A DNA stretch of 39,688 bases from a bacterium (GTDB taxonomy: Bacteria > Bacillota > Clostridia > Lachnospirales > Lachnospiraceae), in assembly GCA_023667365.1 (NCBI GenBank), contig JAMPAG010000001.1:1-39688 (forward strand), written 5' to 3'. A model generated the notes under the pieces. That model saw only the letters and a list, made by a program, of their open reading frames with translations. It was not told the DNA's origin and ran no database searches. Position 1 is the first letter of the stretch. Each line of letters starts with the position of its first letter. This document shows, piece after piece, positions 32,575-39,688 of the stretch. The position numbers and the translations under genes are program-made.

Positions 32575-34692
32575 GTGGCTGGAAGAGAATATCCACTTGA
32601 GAGAACCAGAAATATCGGTATTATGGCGCACATTGATGCAGGTAAGACAACGCTGACAGAGCGTATCTTATACTACACCGGTGTCAACTATAAGATTGGT
32701 GATACTCACGAAGGTACTGCGACGATGGACTGGATGGAGCAGGAGCAGGAGAGAGGTATTACCATTACATCAGCCGCGACGACATGCCATTGGACATTGG
32801 AGGAGAACTGCAAGCCGAAGGAAGGCGCGCTGGAGCATCGTATCAATATCATTGATACGCCGGGACACGTTGACTTTACGGTTGAGGTTGAGCGTTCGCT
32901 CCGTGTACTGGACGGCGCTGTCGGTGTTTTCTGTGCAAAGGGCGGTGTTGAGCCCCAGTCGGAGAACGTATGGCGTCAGGCAGATACCTACAACGTACCG
33001 AGAATGGCATTCATCAATAAGATGGACATTTTGGGCGCCAATTTCTATGGCGCTGTGGAGCAGATCAAGACGAGACTTGGGAAGAACCCGATCATCTTAC
33101 AGCTCCCAATCGGAAAAGAAGATGAGTTTAAGGGAATCATCGACTTATTCGAGATGAAAGCATACATCTACAATGACGAGAAGGGCGACAACATTTCGAT
33201 CGTTGACATCCCGGACGACATGAAGGATGATGCTGAATTATATCACACAGAATTGATTGAGAAGATCTGTGAATTAGACGACGATTTAATGATGGAGTAT
33301 CTGGAAGGCAACGAGCCGGATGTCGCTGCATTAAAGGCGGCCCTGAGAAAGGGTACCTGCGAGTGTACGGCGATCCCGGTCTGCTGTGGTTCCGCATATC
33401 GCAACAAAGGCGTTCAGAAGCTTTTGGATGCGATTCTGGAATTCATGCCGGCGCCGACGGATATTCCGGATATTAAGGGCGTCGATCTGGAGGGCAACGA
33501 AGTTGAGAGACACTCCTCCGATGAGGAACCGTTCTCCGCGCTTGCATTTAAGATCATGGCGGATCCGTTCGTCGGAAAGCTGGCGTTCTTCCGTGTGTAT
33601 TCCGGTACGCTGAACGCAGGATCTTATGTTTTGAATGCTACAAAAGATAAAAAAGAACGTGTCGGACGTATTTTGCAGATGCATGCCAATAAGAGACAGG
33701 AATTGGATAAGGTTTATTCCGGTGATATTGCCGCCGCAGTAGGCTTTAAGTTTACAACGACCGGCGATACGATCTGTGATGAGCAGCATCCGGTTATCCT
33801 TGAGTCCATGGAGTTCCCTGAGCCTGTTATCGAGCTTGCGATCGAGCCGAAGACGAAGGATGCGCAGGGTAAAATGGGTGAGGCGCTTGCAAAGCTTGCC
33901 GAAGAAGATCCGACCTTCCGTGCGCATACGGATTCCGAGACGGGACAGACAATCATCGCAGGTATGGGCGAGCTCCATCTGGAGATCATCGTAGACCGTC
34001 TGCTTCGTGAGTTTAAGGTGGAGGCAAACGTCGGCGCGCCTCAGGTTGCGTATAAGGAGACCTTTACAAAGCCTGTCGATCAGGAATACAAGTATGCAAA
34101 GCAGTCCGGCGGGCGCGGTCAGTACGGACATTGTAAGGTGAAATTCGAGCCGATGGATCCGAACGGCGAGGAGACCTTTAAGTATGAGTCTTCCGTAGTC
34201 GGCGGTGCGATTCCGAAAGAGTACATTCCCGCGATTGGGGAAGGTATTGAGGAAGCTGCACAGGCAGGCGTGCTCGGAGGCTTCCCGGTACTCGGCGTTT
34301 CCGCGAACGTTTACGACGGTTCCTACCATGAGGTCGATTCGTCCGAAATGGCATTCCACATTGCGGGATCCATGGCATTCAAGGAAGCAATGAAAAAAGC
34401 AAATCCGGTACTTCTTGAGCCGATCATGAAGGTCGAGGTCACGATGCCGGAGGAGTATATGGGTGACGTCATCGGCGATATTAACGCAAGACGCGGACGC
34501 ATCGAGGGAATGGACGACATTGGCGGCGGTAAGATGGTAAAGGCATATGTACCGCTTGCAGAAATGTTCGGATATTCCACGGACCTTCGCTCTAAGACAC
34601 AGGGACGCGGCAACTACTCCATGTTCTTTGAGAAATATGAGCAGGTACCGAAGAACGTTCAGGAAAAGGTCTTAGCAGATAAGGCAAAATAA
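32575..34692 (+). CDS. fusA: Elongation factor G
   Basis: A 705-residue EF-G starting at GTG (AGGAGGAAAAACCT upstream). Seen: G1 AHIDAGKT (18-25), G2/G3 [27 protein letters not shown] and [10 protein letters not shown]4 NKMD, domain [18 protein letters not shown] and domain [19 protein letters not shown]. It drives translocation on the ribosome with GTP. The G2 loop carries an insertion-free, standard sequence; length is slightly above the usual 690 because of KPKEGALEH in the G domain. Confidence 0.98.
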   Translation: MAGREYPLERTRNIGIMAHIDAGKTTLTERILYYTGVNYKIGDTHEGTATMDWMEQEQERGITITSAATTCHWTLEENCKPKEGALEHRINIIDTPGHVDFTVEVERSLRVLDGAVGVFCAKGGVEPQSENVWRQADTYNVPRMAFINKMDILGANFYGAVEQIKTRLGKNPIILQLPIGKEDEFKGIIDLFEMKAYIYNDEKGDNISIVDIPDDMKDDAELYHTELIEKICELDDDLMMEYLEGNEPDVAALKAALRKGTCECTAIPVCCGSAYRNKGVQKLLDAILEFMPAPTDIPDIKGVDLEGNEVERHSSDEEPFSALAFKIMADPFVGKLAFFRVYSGTLNAGSYVLNATKDKKERVGRILQMHANKRQELDKVYSGDIAAAVGFKFTTTGDTICDEQHPVILESMEFPEPVIELAIEPKTKDAQGKMGEALAKLAEEDPTFRAHTDSETGQTIIAGMGELHLEIIVDRLLREFKVEANVGAPQVAYKETFTKPVDQEYKYAKQSGGRGQYGHCKVKFEPMDPNGEETFKYESSVVGGAIPKEYIPAIGEGIEEAAQAGVLGGFPVLGVSANVYDGSYHEVDSSEMAFHIAGSMAFKEAMKKANPVLLEPIMKVEVTMPEEYMGDVIGDINARRGRIEGMDDIGGGKMVKAYVPLAEMFGYSTDLRSKTQGRGNYSMFFEKYEQVPKNVQEKVLADKAK

Positions 34693-34695
34693 TGC

Positions 34696-34724
34696 TTGAA
34701 AATCTAAGGGTTATTTAATATAAT
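34696..34724 (+). promoter_or_regulatory. Promoter of tuf
   Basis: TTGAAA (34696-34701), 17 bases, TATAAT (34719-34724), directly after the fusA stop. Gives tuf its own strong promoter. Confidence 0.8.
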
Positions 34725-34788
34725 CATAGATAGTGAGTAAAACAACCAAGAAACGTGAACAACCAATTTTTTAAGGAGGACTTTAGAA

Positions 34789-35976
34789 ATGGCTAAAGCT
34801 AAATTTGAAAGAACCAAACCCCATTGTAATATTGGTACCATCGGTCACGTAGACCATGGTAAGACCACTCTTACAGCGGCAATTACCAAAGTACTCGCTG
34901 AGAGAGTAGCGGGTAACGTGGCAACGGATTTCGAGAATATTGATAAGGCTCCCGAAGAGAGAGAGCGTGGTATTACGATTTCCACCGCACACGTTGAGTA
35001 CGAGACAGAGAAGAGACATTACGCACACGTTGACTGTCCGGGACATGCTGACTACGTTAAGAACATGATTACCGGAGCTGCTCAGATGGACGGCGCGATC
35101 CTTGTTGTTGCGGCGACCGACGGTGTTATGGCACAGACGAAAGAGCACATCCTTCTTTCCCGTCAGGTAGGCGTACCTTATATCGTTGTTTTCTTAAACA
35201 AGTGCGATATGGTAGACGACGAGGAGCTGATCGAGCTCGTTGAGATGGAAGTAACCGAGCAGCTTGAGGAGTATGGCTTCACGGATTGCCCGATCATCAA
35301 GGGTTCTGCATTAAAGGCTCTTGAGGATCCGAAGGGTGAGTGGGGCGACAAGGTTATGGAGCTGATGTCTACGATCGACGAGTACATCCCGGATCCGAAG
35401 CGTGATAATGACAAGCCGTTCCTGATGCCTGTCGAGGACGTATTTACGATTACCGGTCGTGGTACCGTTGCAACCGGTAGAGTAGAGCGTGGTACGCTGA
35501 AGCTGAACGAGGAAGTTGAGATCATCGGTATCAAGGAAGACACCAAGAAGACCGTTGTAACCGGTATCGAAATGTTCCGTAAGATGCTTGATCTTGCTGA
35601 GGCTGGTGATAACATCGGCGCACTGCTTCGTGGTATCAACAGAACGGATATTGAAAGAGGACAGGTTCTTGCTCATCCGGGTACCGTAACCTGCCATCAC
35701 AAATTTACCGCACAGGTTTACGTTCTGACCAAGGACGAGGGTGGTCGTCATACACCGTTCTTCAACAACTATCGTCCGCAGTTCTATTTCAGAACGACCG
35801 ACGTTACCGGTGTCTGCGAGCTTCCTGCCGGCACAGAAATGTGTATGCCTGGCGATAACATCGAGATGACGATCGATCTGATCCATCCGGTAGCGATGGA
35901 GCAGGGACTTACGTTCGCGATCCGTGAGGGTGGTCGTACAGTAGGTTCTGGTCGTGTGGCTAGTATCATTGAGTAA
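34789..35976 (+). CDS. tuf: Elongation factor Tu
   Basis: A 395-residue EF-Tu. Seen: G1 GHVDHGKT (19-26), [45 protein letters not shown], and domain II/III blocks [19 protein letters not shown] and [40 protein letters not shown]. It delivers aminoacyl-tRNA to the ribosome. AAGGAGG precedes the ATG. Codons are strongly biased to the set seen in the other ribosomal genes. It is the last native gene before the mobile element. Confidence 0.98.
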   Translation: MAKAKFERTKPHCNIGTIGHVDHGKTTLTAAITKVLAERVAGNVATDFENIDKAPEERERGITISTAHVEYETEKRHYAHVDCPGHADYVKNMITGAAQMDGAILVVAATDGVMAQTKEHILLSRQVGVPYIVVFLNKCDMVDDEELIELVEMEVTEQLEEYGFTDCPIIKGSALKALEDPKGEWGDKVMELMSTIDEYIPDPKRDNDKPFLMPVEDVFTITGRGTVATGRVERGTLKLNEEVEIIGIKEDTKKTVVTGIEMFRKMLDLAEAGDNIGALLRGINRTDIERGQVLAHPGTVTCHHKFTAQVYVLTKDEGGRHTPFFNNYRPQFYFRTTDVTGVCELPAGTEMCMPGDNIEMTIDLIHPVAMEQGLTFAIREGGRTVGSGRVASIIE

Positions 35977-35998
35977 TTGACAAAAGGCTAGATTTTAT

Positions 35999-36030
35999 AG
36001 GGCTTTCCGAGAAATCGGGAAGCCCTTTTT
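35999..36030 (+). terminator. Terminator of tuf
   Basis: AGGGCTTTCCGA pairs with TCGGGAAGCCCT around GAAA (12 pairs with one T-G), followed by TTTTT. Native composition ends here. Confidence 0.92.
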
Positions 36031-36098
36031 GAAATTTTATAATAGTAAAAACATTGCAAATGGTGCCAAAACGGTGCCGTAAAGCGGTATAGATAATT

Positions 36099-36127
36099 TT
36101 GACTTATATTAGAAAAGTATCTATTTT
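36099..36127 (+). promoter_or_regulatory. Possible promoter of the SDH-type protease gene
   Basis: TTGACT (36099-36104), 17 bases, TATTTT (36122-36127). A TATAAT at 36154-36159 lacks a -35 and would leave a leader of only about 13 bases. Confidence 0.4.
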
Positions 36128-36178
36128 CTCTATGCAAATGGGTAAAAGTGCGTTATAATAACTAAAAAGGAGATAGAT

Positions 36179-37348
36179 ATGGGTTATCTAAATGAATATA
36201 TTGACAGAAGATTGTCGCCACCAGAGTTATTAGAAGAATTGAAGGACTTAGTGAAAAAGTATAATGCCTCGACAGGAAGATATTTATATTTATATGTGGC
36301 AGCAATGGCAAAACATATTCCTGGGTTATCTCTTGAACAAGAGGATTTTTATATAATTCGAGATATGCTTAATGATGTCCAGAATCCAACGGAAATTGAT
36401 GTATACTTGGAAACGCCTGGCGGAAACGGTGTGACGGCAGAGGAAATTGCGCGTTTTTTACATAGTAAATTTTCAAAAGTTAATTTTGTGATTAGTGGAG
36501 AAGCTAAAAGTGCTGGTACAATTTTAGCTTTGTCTGGCAATGAAATATATATGACAGAAACAGGCAGCTTAGGACCAATTGATGCACAAATACATATTGG
36601 CCGTTCTGTTGTTTCTGCATATGATTATATGGAATGGATAAATGCTAAAATGGAGGAAGCGTCGATAAATGGTAAACTTAATCCTGTTGATGCAACAATG
36701 GTAGCACAAATCACTCCTGGAGAAATACAACTTGTAAATCATTCTCTTGAATATGCAAAAGATTTAGTAAAAGAATGGTTGTACACATATAAATTTGGAA
36801 ATTGGGTACAAACAGCAACTCAGAAAACACTTGTTACAGATAAAATGAAAAGGGAAAGGGCTAATAAGGTGGCTGATGATTTTGCTAATCATTCAAGGTG
36901 GAGAACGCATGGAAGATCATTAAAGATTTCTGATTTGGAAGATATTGGTTTAAGAGTTAATTGTCTTGATGAAATTCCTAATATAGCCGATATAGTGTAT
37001 AGGATTCAATTTGTTTGTAAATTACTATTAGAGACGACATCAGTGTATAAACTATTTTTTGATATAAATGGTAAGATTGTAAAGCAAGCAGTAACCGCTA
37101 ATATTCAAAATAACGATATTGGGAAAATGCTTCAAAAACCAAAGGCAGTAAAAGTTGATATAAAGTGTGAAAAATGTGGGAAAATGCATCATTTTTACCA
37201 AAAGTTACTGGATGATCCTGATATTGATGAAGAATTATCGAGCCAAAATTATAAAGAGTTACCTTTTGCGGACTCAATAAAATGTGATTGTGATAATATA
37301 ATTGATTTACGTGCTGTGAAAAATGAGATTGAAATGGCAGTTGAGTAG
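36179..37348 (+). CDS. ClpP-fold serine protease (SDH/SppA-like) with C-terminal zinc ribbon
   Basis: A 389-residue protein. Residues about 70-200 have the crotonase/ClpP-type fold of the SDH (PF01972-like) proteases: oxyanion region YLETPGGNG (80-82 PGG), the nucleophile block GEAKSAGTILALSGNEIYM with Ser111, and GSLGPIDAQI (130-139). A later His (RTHGR, His244) is a candidate acid/base residue followed by SLKISDLEDIGLRV as in SDH proteins. Residues 330-371 carry CxxC (330, 333) and CxC (369, 371), a probable zinc ribbon. There is no signal peptide or membrane segment, so it should be cytoplasmic. Codon use is AT-rich, unlike upstream genes. A small gene follows 34 bases on. The function is unknown; protease action on a cytoplasmic target is inferred. 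Confidence 0.7.
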   Translation: MGYLNEYIDRRLSPPELLEELKDLVKKYNASTGRYLYLYVAAMAKHIPGLSLEQEDFYIIRDMLNDVQNPTEIDVYLETPGGNGVTAEEIARFLHSKFSKVNFVISGEAKSAGTILALSGNEIYMTETGSLGPIDAQIHIGRSVVSAYDYMEWINAKMEEASINGKLNPVDATMVAQITPGEIQLVNHSLEYAKDLVKEWLYTYKFGNWVQTATQKTLVTDKMKRERANKVADDFANHSRWRTHGRSLKISDLEDIGLRVNCLDEIPNIADIVYRIQFVCKLLLETTSVYKLFFDINGKIVKQAVTANIQNNDIGKMLQKPKAVKVDIKCEKCGKMHHFYQKLLDDPDIDEELSSQNYKELPFADSIKCDCDNIIDLRAVKNEIEMAVE

Positions 37349-37382
37349 AAAAGATAGTTGCTATATTAAGGAGGATGTTGCT

Positions 37383-37556
37383 ATGAAACAATTTGAGGTA
37401 AATAATGCTGTAATCACGTTTATAAGTGAAACTAAAGCTGGTAAGTATGCTAATATTGATAGTAGTATAATTGAAGTGCCGCGTAATACACTTTCAAGAG
37501 ATGAATATGTTTTTGAGGATGAGGAAATGCCAGTTCTTTTTAGTATGTCAAATTAA
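37383..37556 (+). CDS. Small acidic protein of unknown function next to the SDH-type protease
   Basis: A 57-residue protein (MKQFEVNNAVITFISETKAG ... EEMPVLFSMSN) with about ten acidic residues. No family is recognised. The start at 37383 has AAGGAGGATGTTGCT upstream, a strong site; an in-frame ATG at 37323 overlaps the protease gene and lacks one. It lies 34 bases after the protease, on the same strand and before the same terminator, so the two are probably co-expressed. It could be an adaptor, inhibitor or substrate of the protease, or an unrelated cargo protein; the sequence does not decide. Confidence 0.65.
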   Translation: MKQFEVNNAVITFISETKAGKYANIDSSIIEVPRNTLSRDEYVFEDEEMPVLFSMSN

Positions 37557-37569
37557 ATTAGTTAGAGGA

Positions 37570-37626
37570 AACAAGGATATCAGCGTATGATAGGGGACCC
37601 TATGATAGTTGATACCCTTGTTTTTT
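37570..37626. terminator. Nested-hairpin terminator after the protease unit
   Basis: An outer stem (ACAAGG/CCTTGT) encloses ATCA/TGAT and an inner TATGATAGGG/CCCTATGATA pair, ending in TTTTTT. It separates the protease unit from the convergent repressor gene. Confidence 0.75.
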
Positions 37627-37640
37627 GTACGCTAAAATGG

Positions 37641-38123
37641 TTACCACTCCTTAATTTGTTTTACCTGTTCCGCTCGTTCTGGATCACGATGGTACTGCAG
37701 CTTGAATCTTATCGTTTCTACCACTTCTTTTCTTGCTTCATCATCCAACTGATAAAATGAAGTTAATAAGTTATCCACATCGGGCATACTGTTTTTCCCG
37801 AACAGGTACATAAGTGGATATAAGGAATTTTTCAGATATGTCTTTACTCGGCTGCTATCGAGAGCGCCGTGCAATCCGTCTGGGAGTGTGGGATATATTT
37901 CTTCTTCAGTAATGGTACCGGAAAACGGGCTGGCGGCGCATATTTCATTCACATCAATTTCTAATTCGTTTGCCAATCGCAAGGCAAAGTCAAATCGGAT
38001 ATTGGAATCCTTTTGTATAATAGAATACAGTGTCGTAGCACTGATTCCTGTAGCCTTTGCAATCTGACGTACATTTGTATTTTTACTATCAAGAATTTTT
38101 TTTAACTTCTTTCCATCGCCCAT
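37641..38123 (-). CDS. XRE-family repressor of the mobile element
   Basis: A 160-residue protein. Residues about 5-60 are a Cro/CI-type helix-turn-helix (LKKILDSKNTNVRQIAKATGISATTLYSIIQKDSNIRFDFALRLANELEID). The remaining 100 residues (about 75-160) are mostly helical and end KLQYHRDPERAEQVKQIKEW; no peptidase-type (ImmA target) motif is seen. The strong site AGGAGGTCACT precedes the ATG. It is transcribed away from the excisionase and integrase genes and is separated from them by a gap with four TACGA-type sites, so it is probably the master repressor of excision. Confidence 0.85.
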   Translation of the reverse strand: MGDGKKLKKILDSKNTNVRQIAKATGISATTLYSIIQKDSNIRFDFALRLANELEIDVNEICAASPFSGTITEEEIYPTLPDGLHGALDSSRVKTYLKNSLYPLMYLFGKNSMPDVDNLLTSFYQLDDEARKEVVETIRFKLQYHRDPERAEQVKQIKEW

Positions 38124-38154
38124 AGTGACCTCCTGTTTTCATATGTTAAATAAT

Positions 38155-38206
38155 TACGAAAAACATAAACTTGTCTATTATCATACCACATATACGAAAA
38201 ACATAA
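38155..38206. promoter_or_regulatory. Paired operator-like repeats around the repressor promoter
   Basis: TACGAAAAACATAA occurs twice, at 38155-38168 and 38193-38206, 38 bases apart. Between them, on the minus strand, TATGAT with TGG in front (38188-38180) makes an extended -10 for the repressor gene. The sites are probable binding sites of the repressor for its own control. Confidence 0.6.
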
Positions 38207-38231
38207 AAGAGTAAAATAAAAAATATGTAAA

Positions 38232-38311
38232 TACGAAGTTCGTAAAAATATTTTTTATGCAATATTGACATTACATAGATAAGGTGCTAAGATAAATATA
38301 CGAAAATCGTA
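38232..38311. promoter_or_regulatory. Promoter of the excisionase-integrase unit with two palindromic operators
   Basis: TACGAAGTTCGTA (38232-38244) and TACGAAAATCGTA (38299-38311) are 13-base palindromes with the same TACGA ... TCGTA (or TTCGTA) arms. They bracket TTGACA (38265-38270), a 17-base spacer and TAAGAT (38288-38293). The second palindrome covers the expected start site. This is the standard layout of a repressed phage/ICE promoter. Confidence 0.8.
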
Positions 38312-38369
38312 CAACAAATAAATACAACTGTTGTAACGAAATTCTAAAAGGGGAAAGGAGGACAAATAT

Positions 38370-38564
38370 GTGGCAAACTACCGCTATATGATGAGTGCGG
38401 AAGATGTAGCCAAAGAGTTAAATTGTTCAAAATCTCATGCCTACAAGATTGTAAAAGAATTGAATAAGGAACTTGCAGGGCAGGGATACATTACAATGGC
38501 GGGACGTATTCCCAGGGCATTTTGGGCAAAGAAAATGTACGGTTATGAGATATCAATAAGCTAG
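38370..38564 (+). CDS. Excisionase-like HTH protein
   Basis: A 64-residue basic protein starting at GTG (GGGAAAGGAGGACAAATAT upstream, 8-base spacing). MMSAEDVAKELNCSKSHAYKIVKELNKEL is a MerR/Xis-like helix-turn-helix, and the tail GYITMAGRIPRAFWAKKMYG resembles the helix-strand end of excisionase-type proteins that accompany Tn916-like integrases. Its place 17 bases before the integrase supports a role in excision or control. An ATG two bases upstream (38368) opens only a short out-of-frame string of seven codons. Confidence 0.75.
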   Translation: MANYRYMMSAEDVAKELNCSKSHAYKIVKELNKELAGQGYITMAGRIPRAFWAKKMYGYEISIS

Positions 38565-38581
38565 AGAGGGAGAGTGATCAT

Positions 38582-39658
38582 ATGGCATACAAAGAGAAAG
38601 ACACAAAAAAGTGGTCTGCGCAATGGTTTGAAACAACTGCTAAGGGAGAGAAGAAAAAGCGGAAAAAGAGAGGATTTGAAACAAAAAGGGAGGCGATGGA
38701 ATATGAGCGCCAAAAGAAGTTAAACAGCAGCCGGAGCATGGATATGAAGTTGAGCGAGTTCATGGAAGTTTATTTTGAGGATAAGCAGAATGAATTGAAA
38801 GATCGAACCATGAAGAATAAGAGGTATATGATGGAGCAACACATTATTCCGTATTTTGGCGAACAGATGATGAGTGAGATTACAGCTTCACAAATTATAC
38901 AATGGCAGAATGAAATGCAGACAAAGGGATTTTCGGAGAGTTATTTGCGAATGATACAAAATCAGTTGACCAGTTTGTTTACTCATGCGTCGCGGATTTA
39001 TGATTTACATACAAGTCCATGCAAGAAAGTAAAGCGCATGGGAAATTCCGATTCAAGAAGTCTGGATTTCTGGACAACAGAGGAATATCAGAAATTTATC
39101 CAGACGATAGAACCAGGAACACGATATTATCTGATTTTTGAGATCCTTTTTTGGACAGGCTGTAGGATTGGTGAATTGTTAGCTTTAACAAAGGGTGATA
39201 TTAATTTTGAAAGCAACCAGATCAGCATTACCAAAACTTACTATCGTACTGGCAGACAGGACGTTATTACAGAACCTAAAACAAAGCAGTCGGTAAGGAT
39301 TGTTGAAATTCCGGAGTTCTTAAAGCAGGAAATTAAAAGTTTTGTTGACGGTCATTATAGTATGCCGGATAGCAAAAGACTTTTCCCAATCGTGCAGGAA
39401 GCAGTTCAGCATAAGATGAAGCGTCAAATAGAGAAAGCCGGGGTAAAAAATATCCGGGTACATGACTTAAGGCACTCCCATGTAGCGTACTTAATCAATA
39501 AAGGTATAGAGCCGCTGCTGATAAAAGAAAGAGTAGGCCACAAGGATATTCGCATTACGTTGAATACTTATGGACACTTATATCCCAATCAGCAACGGAG
39601 AGTGGCAGATTTACTTGACAGTGAAAAGGGAAAAAGCCCCAACAGCGGCAACTGTTAG
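38582..39658 (+). CDS. Tyrosine-family site-specific integrase
   Basis: A 358-residue integrase. Residues 1-45 are an arm-type DNA-binding domain (AYKEKDTKKWSAQWFETTAKGEKKKRKKRGFETKREAMEYE), 55-150 the SAM-like core-binding domain (LSEFMEVYFEDKQNELKDRTMKNKRYMMEQHIIPYFG), 165-358 the catalytic domain. Catalytic residues: Arg195 (WTGCRIGEL), His294 and Arg297 (HDLRHSH), His320 (VGHKDI) and the nucleophile Tyr330 (LNTYGHLYP). The set is complete, so the enzyme should be active. It shares an operon with the excisionase-like gene. The element's other end is not in the window. Confidence 0.93.
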   Translation: MAYKEKDTKKWSAQWFETTAKGEKKKRKKRGFETKREAMEYERQKKLNSSRSMDMKLSEFMEVYFEDKQNELKDRTMKNKRYMMEQHIIPYFGEQMMSEITASQIIQWQNEMQTKGFSESYLRMIQNQLTSLFTHASRIYDLHTSPCKKVKRMGNSDSRSLDFWTTEEYQKFIQTIEPGTRYYLIFEILFWTGCRIGELLALTKGDINFESNQISITKTYYRTGRQDVITEPKTKQSVRIVEIPEFLKQEIKSFVDGHYSMPDSKRLFPIVQEAVQHKMKRQIEKAGVKNIRVHDLRHSHVAYLINKGIEPLLIKERVGHKDIRITLNTYGHLYPNQQRRVADLLDSEKGKSPNSGNC

Positions 39659-39662
39659 GGCT
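39631..39662 (-). terminator. Leftward terminator over the end of the integrase gene
   Basis: Read on the minus strand, AGCCCTAACAG pairs with CTGTTGGGGCT around TTGCCG (one mismatch) and is followed by TTTTT. It would stop transcripts entering from the right, so a leftward gene probably lies beyond the window. Confidence 0.55.
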
Positions 39663-39688
39663 GTGATAACTGGAAAACCTCTGTTATC

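Noticed and set aside
33331..34359. Long open frame (342 codons) on the minus strand inside fusA
   Set aside because: It lies wholly antisense to EF-G, has no ribosome binding site or recognisable domain, and its composition is what the reverse of a conserved high-expression gene yields.

Overview
The window looks like a chromosome segment of a motile low-GC-lineage Firmicute, most likely a Lachnospiraceae-type Clostridium relative. The grounds are the gene order rpmG-secE-nusG-rplKAJL-rpoBC-rpsLG-fusA-tuf, strong AGGAGG ribosome binding sites, TTGACA/TATAAT promoters, a Gram-positive FtsEX module and flagellar genes with sigma-28-like -10 boxes. Species cannot be named from the sequence alone. 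Bases 1 to about 36030 have an even, fairly GC-rich codon style (native chromosome). Bases about 36031 to 39688 are clearly AT-richer and carry a mobile element.

Region 1 (1-6330): the 3' end of a cupin-domain protein that may be the tail of a NeuB-like nonulosonate synthase, a small HTH protein, a second cupin protein and a DegT-family sugar aminotransferase. These are followed by a YgjP-like metallopeptidase, tRNA-Gln(CUG), a tandem array of hairpin cassettes, an acyl-ACP thioesterase with an odd insertion, a CvfB-like S1 protein and a CPBP membrane protease.

Region 2 (6326-16760): a lone YjfB-type motility protein on the minus strand, a CdaR/PucR-type regulator, then the cell-division/cell-wall set ftsE-ftsX-M23 hydrolase-S41 peptidase. 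Glf (UDP-galactopyranose mutase), a DUF115/Maf-type motility glycosyltransferase and a CMP-nonulosonate synthetase fused to a HAD-like domain follow. With the genes at the left edge, this suggests that flagellin or surface glycans are decorated with a nonulosonic (sialic-like) acid. A FliD-like filament cap gene converges on the block from the right.

Region 3 (18330-36030): the transcription/translation superoperon. rpmG, secE, nusG, L11, L1, an L10 leader with terminator, L10 with a long Ala/Glu tail, L7/L12, rpoB, rpoC, then an intruding minus-strand membrane-anchored gene of unknown function, then rpsL, rpsG, fusA and tuf. Several consensus promoters divide it into transcription units.

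Region 4 (36031-39688): a mobile element just downstream of the tuf terminator. It carries a ClpP-fold serine protease of the SDH type with a C-terminal zinc ribbon, an adjacent 57-residue protein of unknown function, a divergently transcribed XRE repressor, a control region with two kinds of repeated TACGA-containing sites, a small excisionase-like HTH protein and a tyrosine integrase. The protease plus small protein pair is the best candidate in the window for an undescribed system. The right end of the element is not seen.
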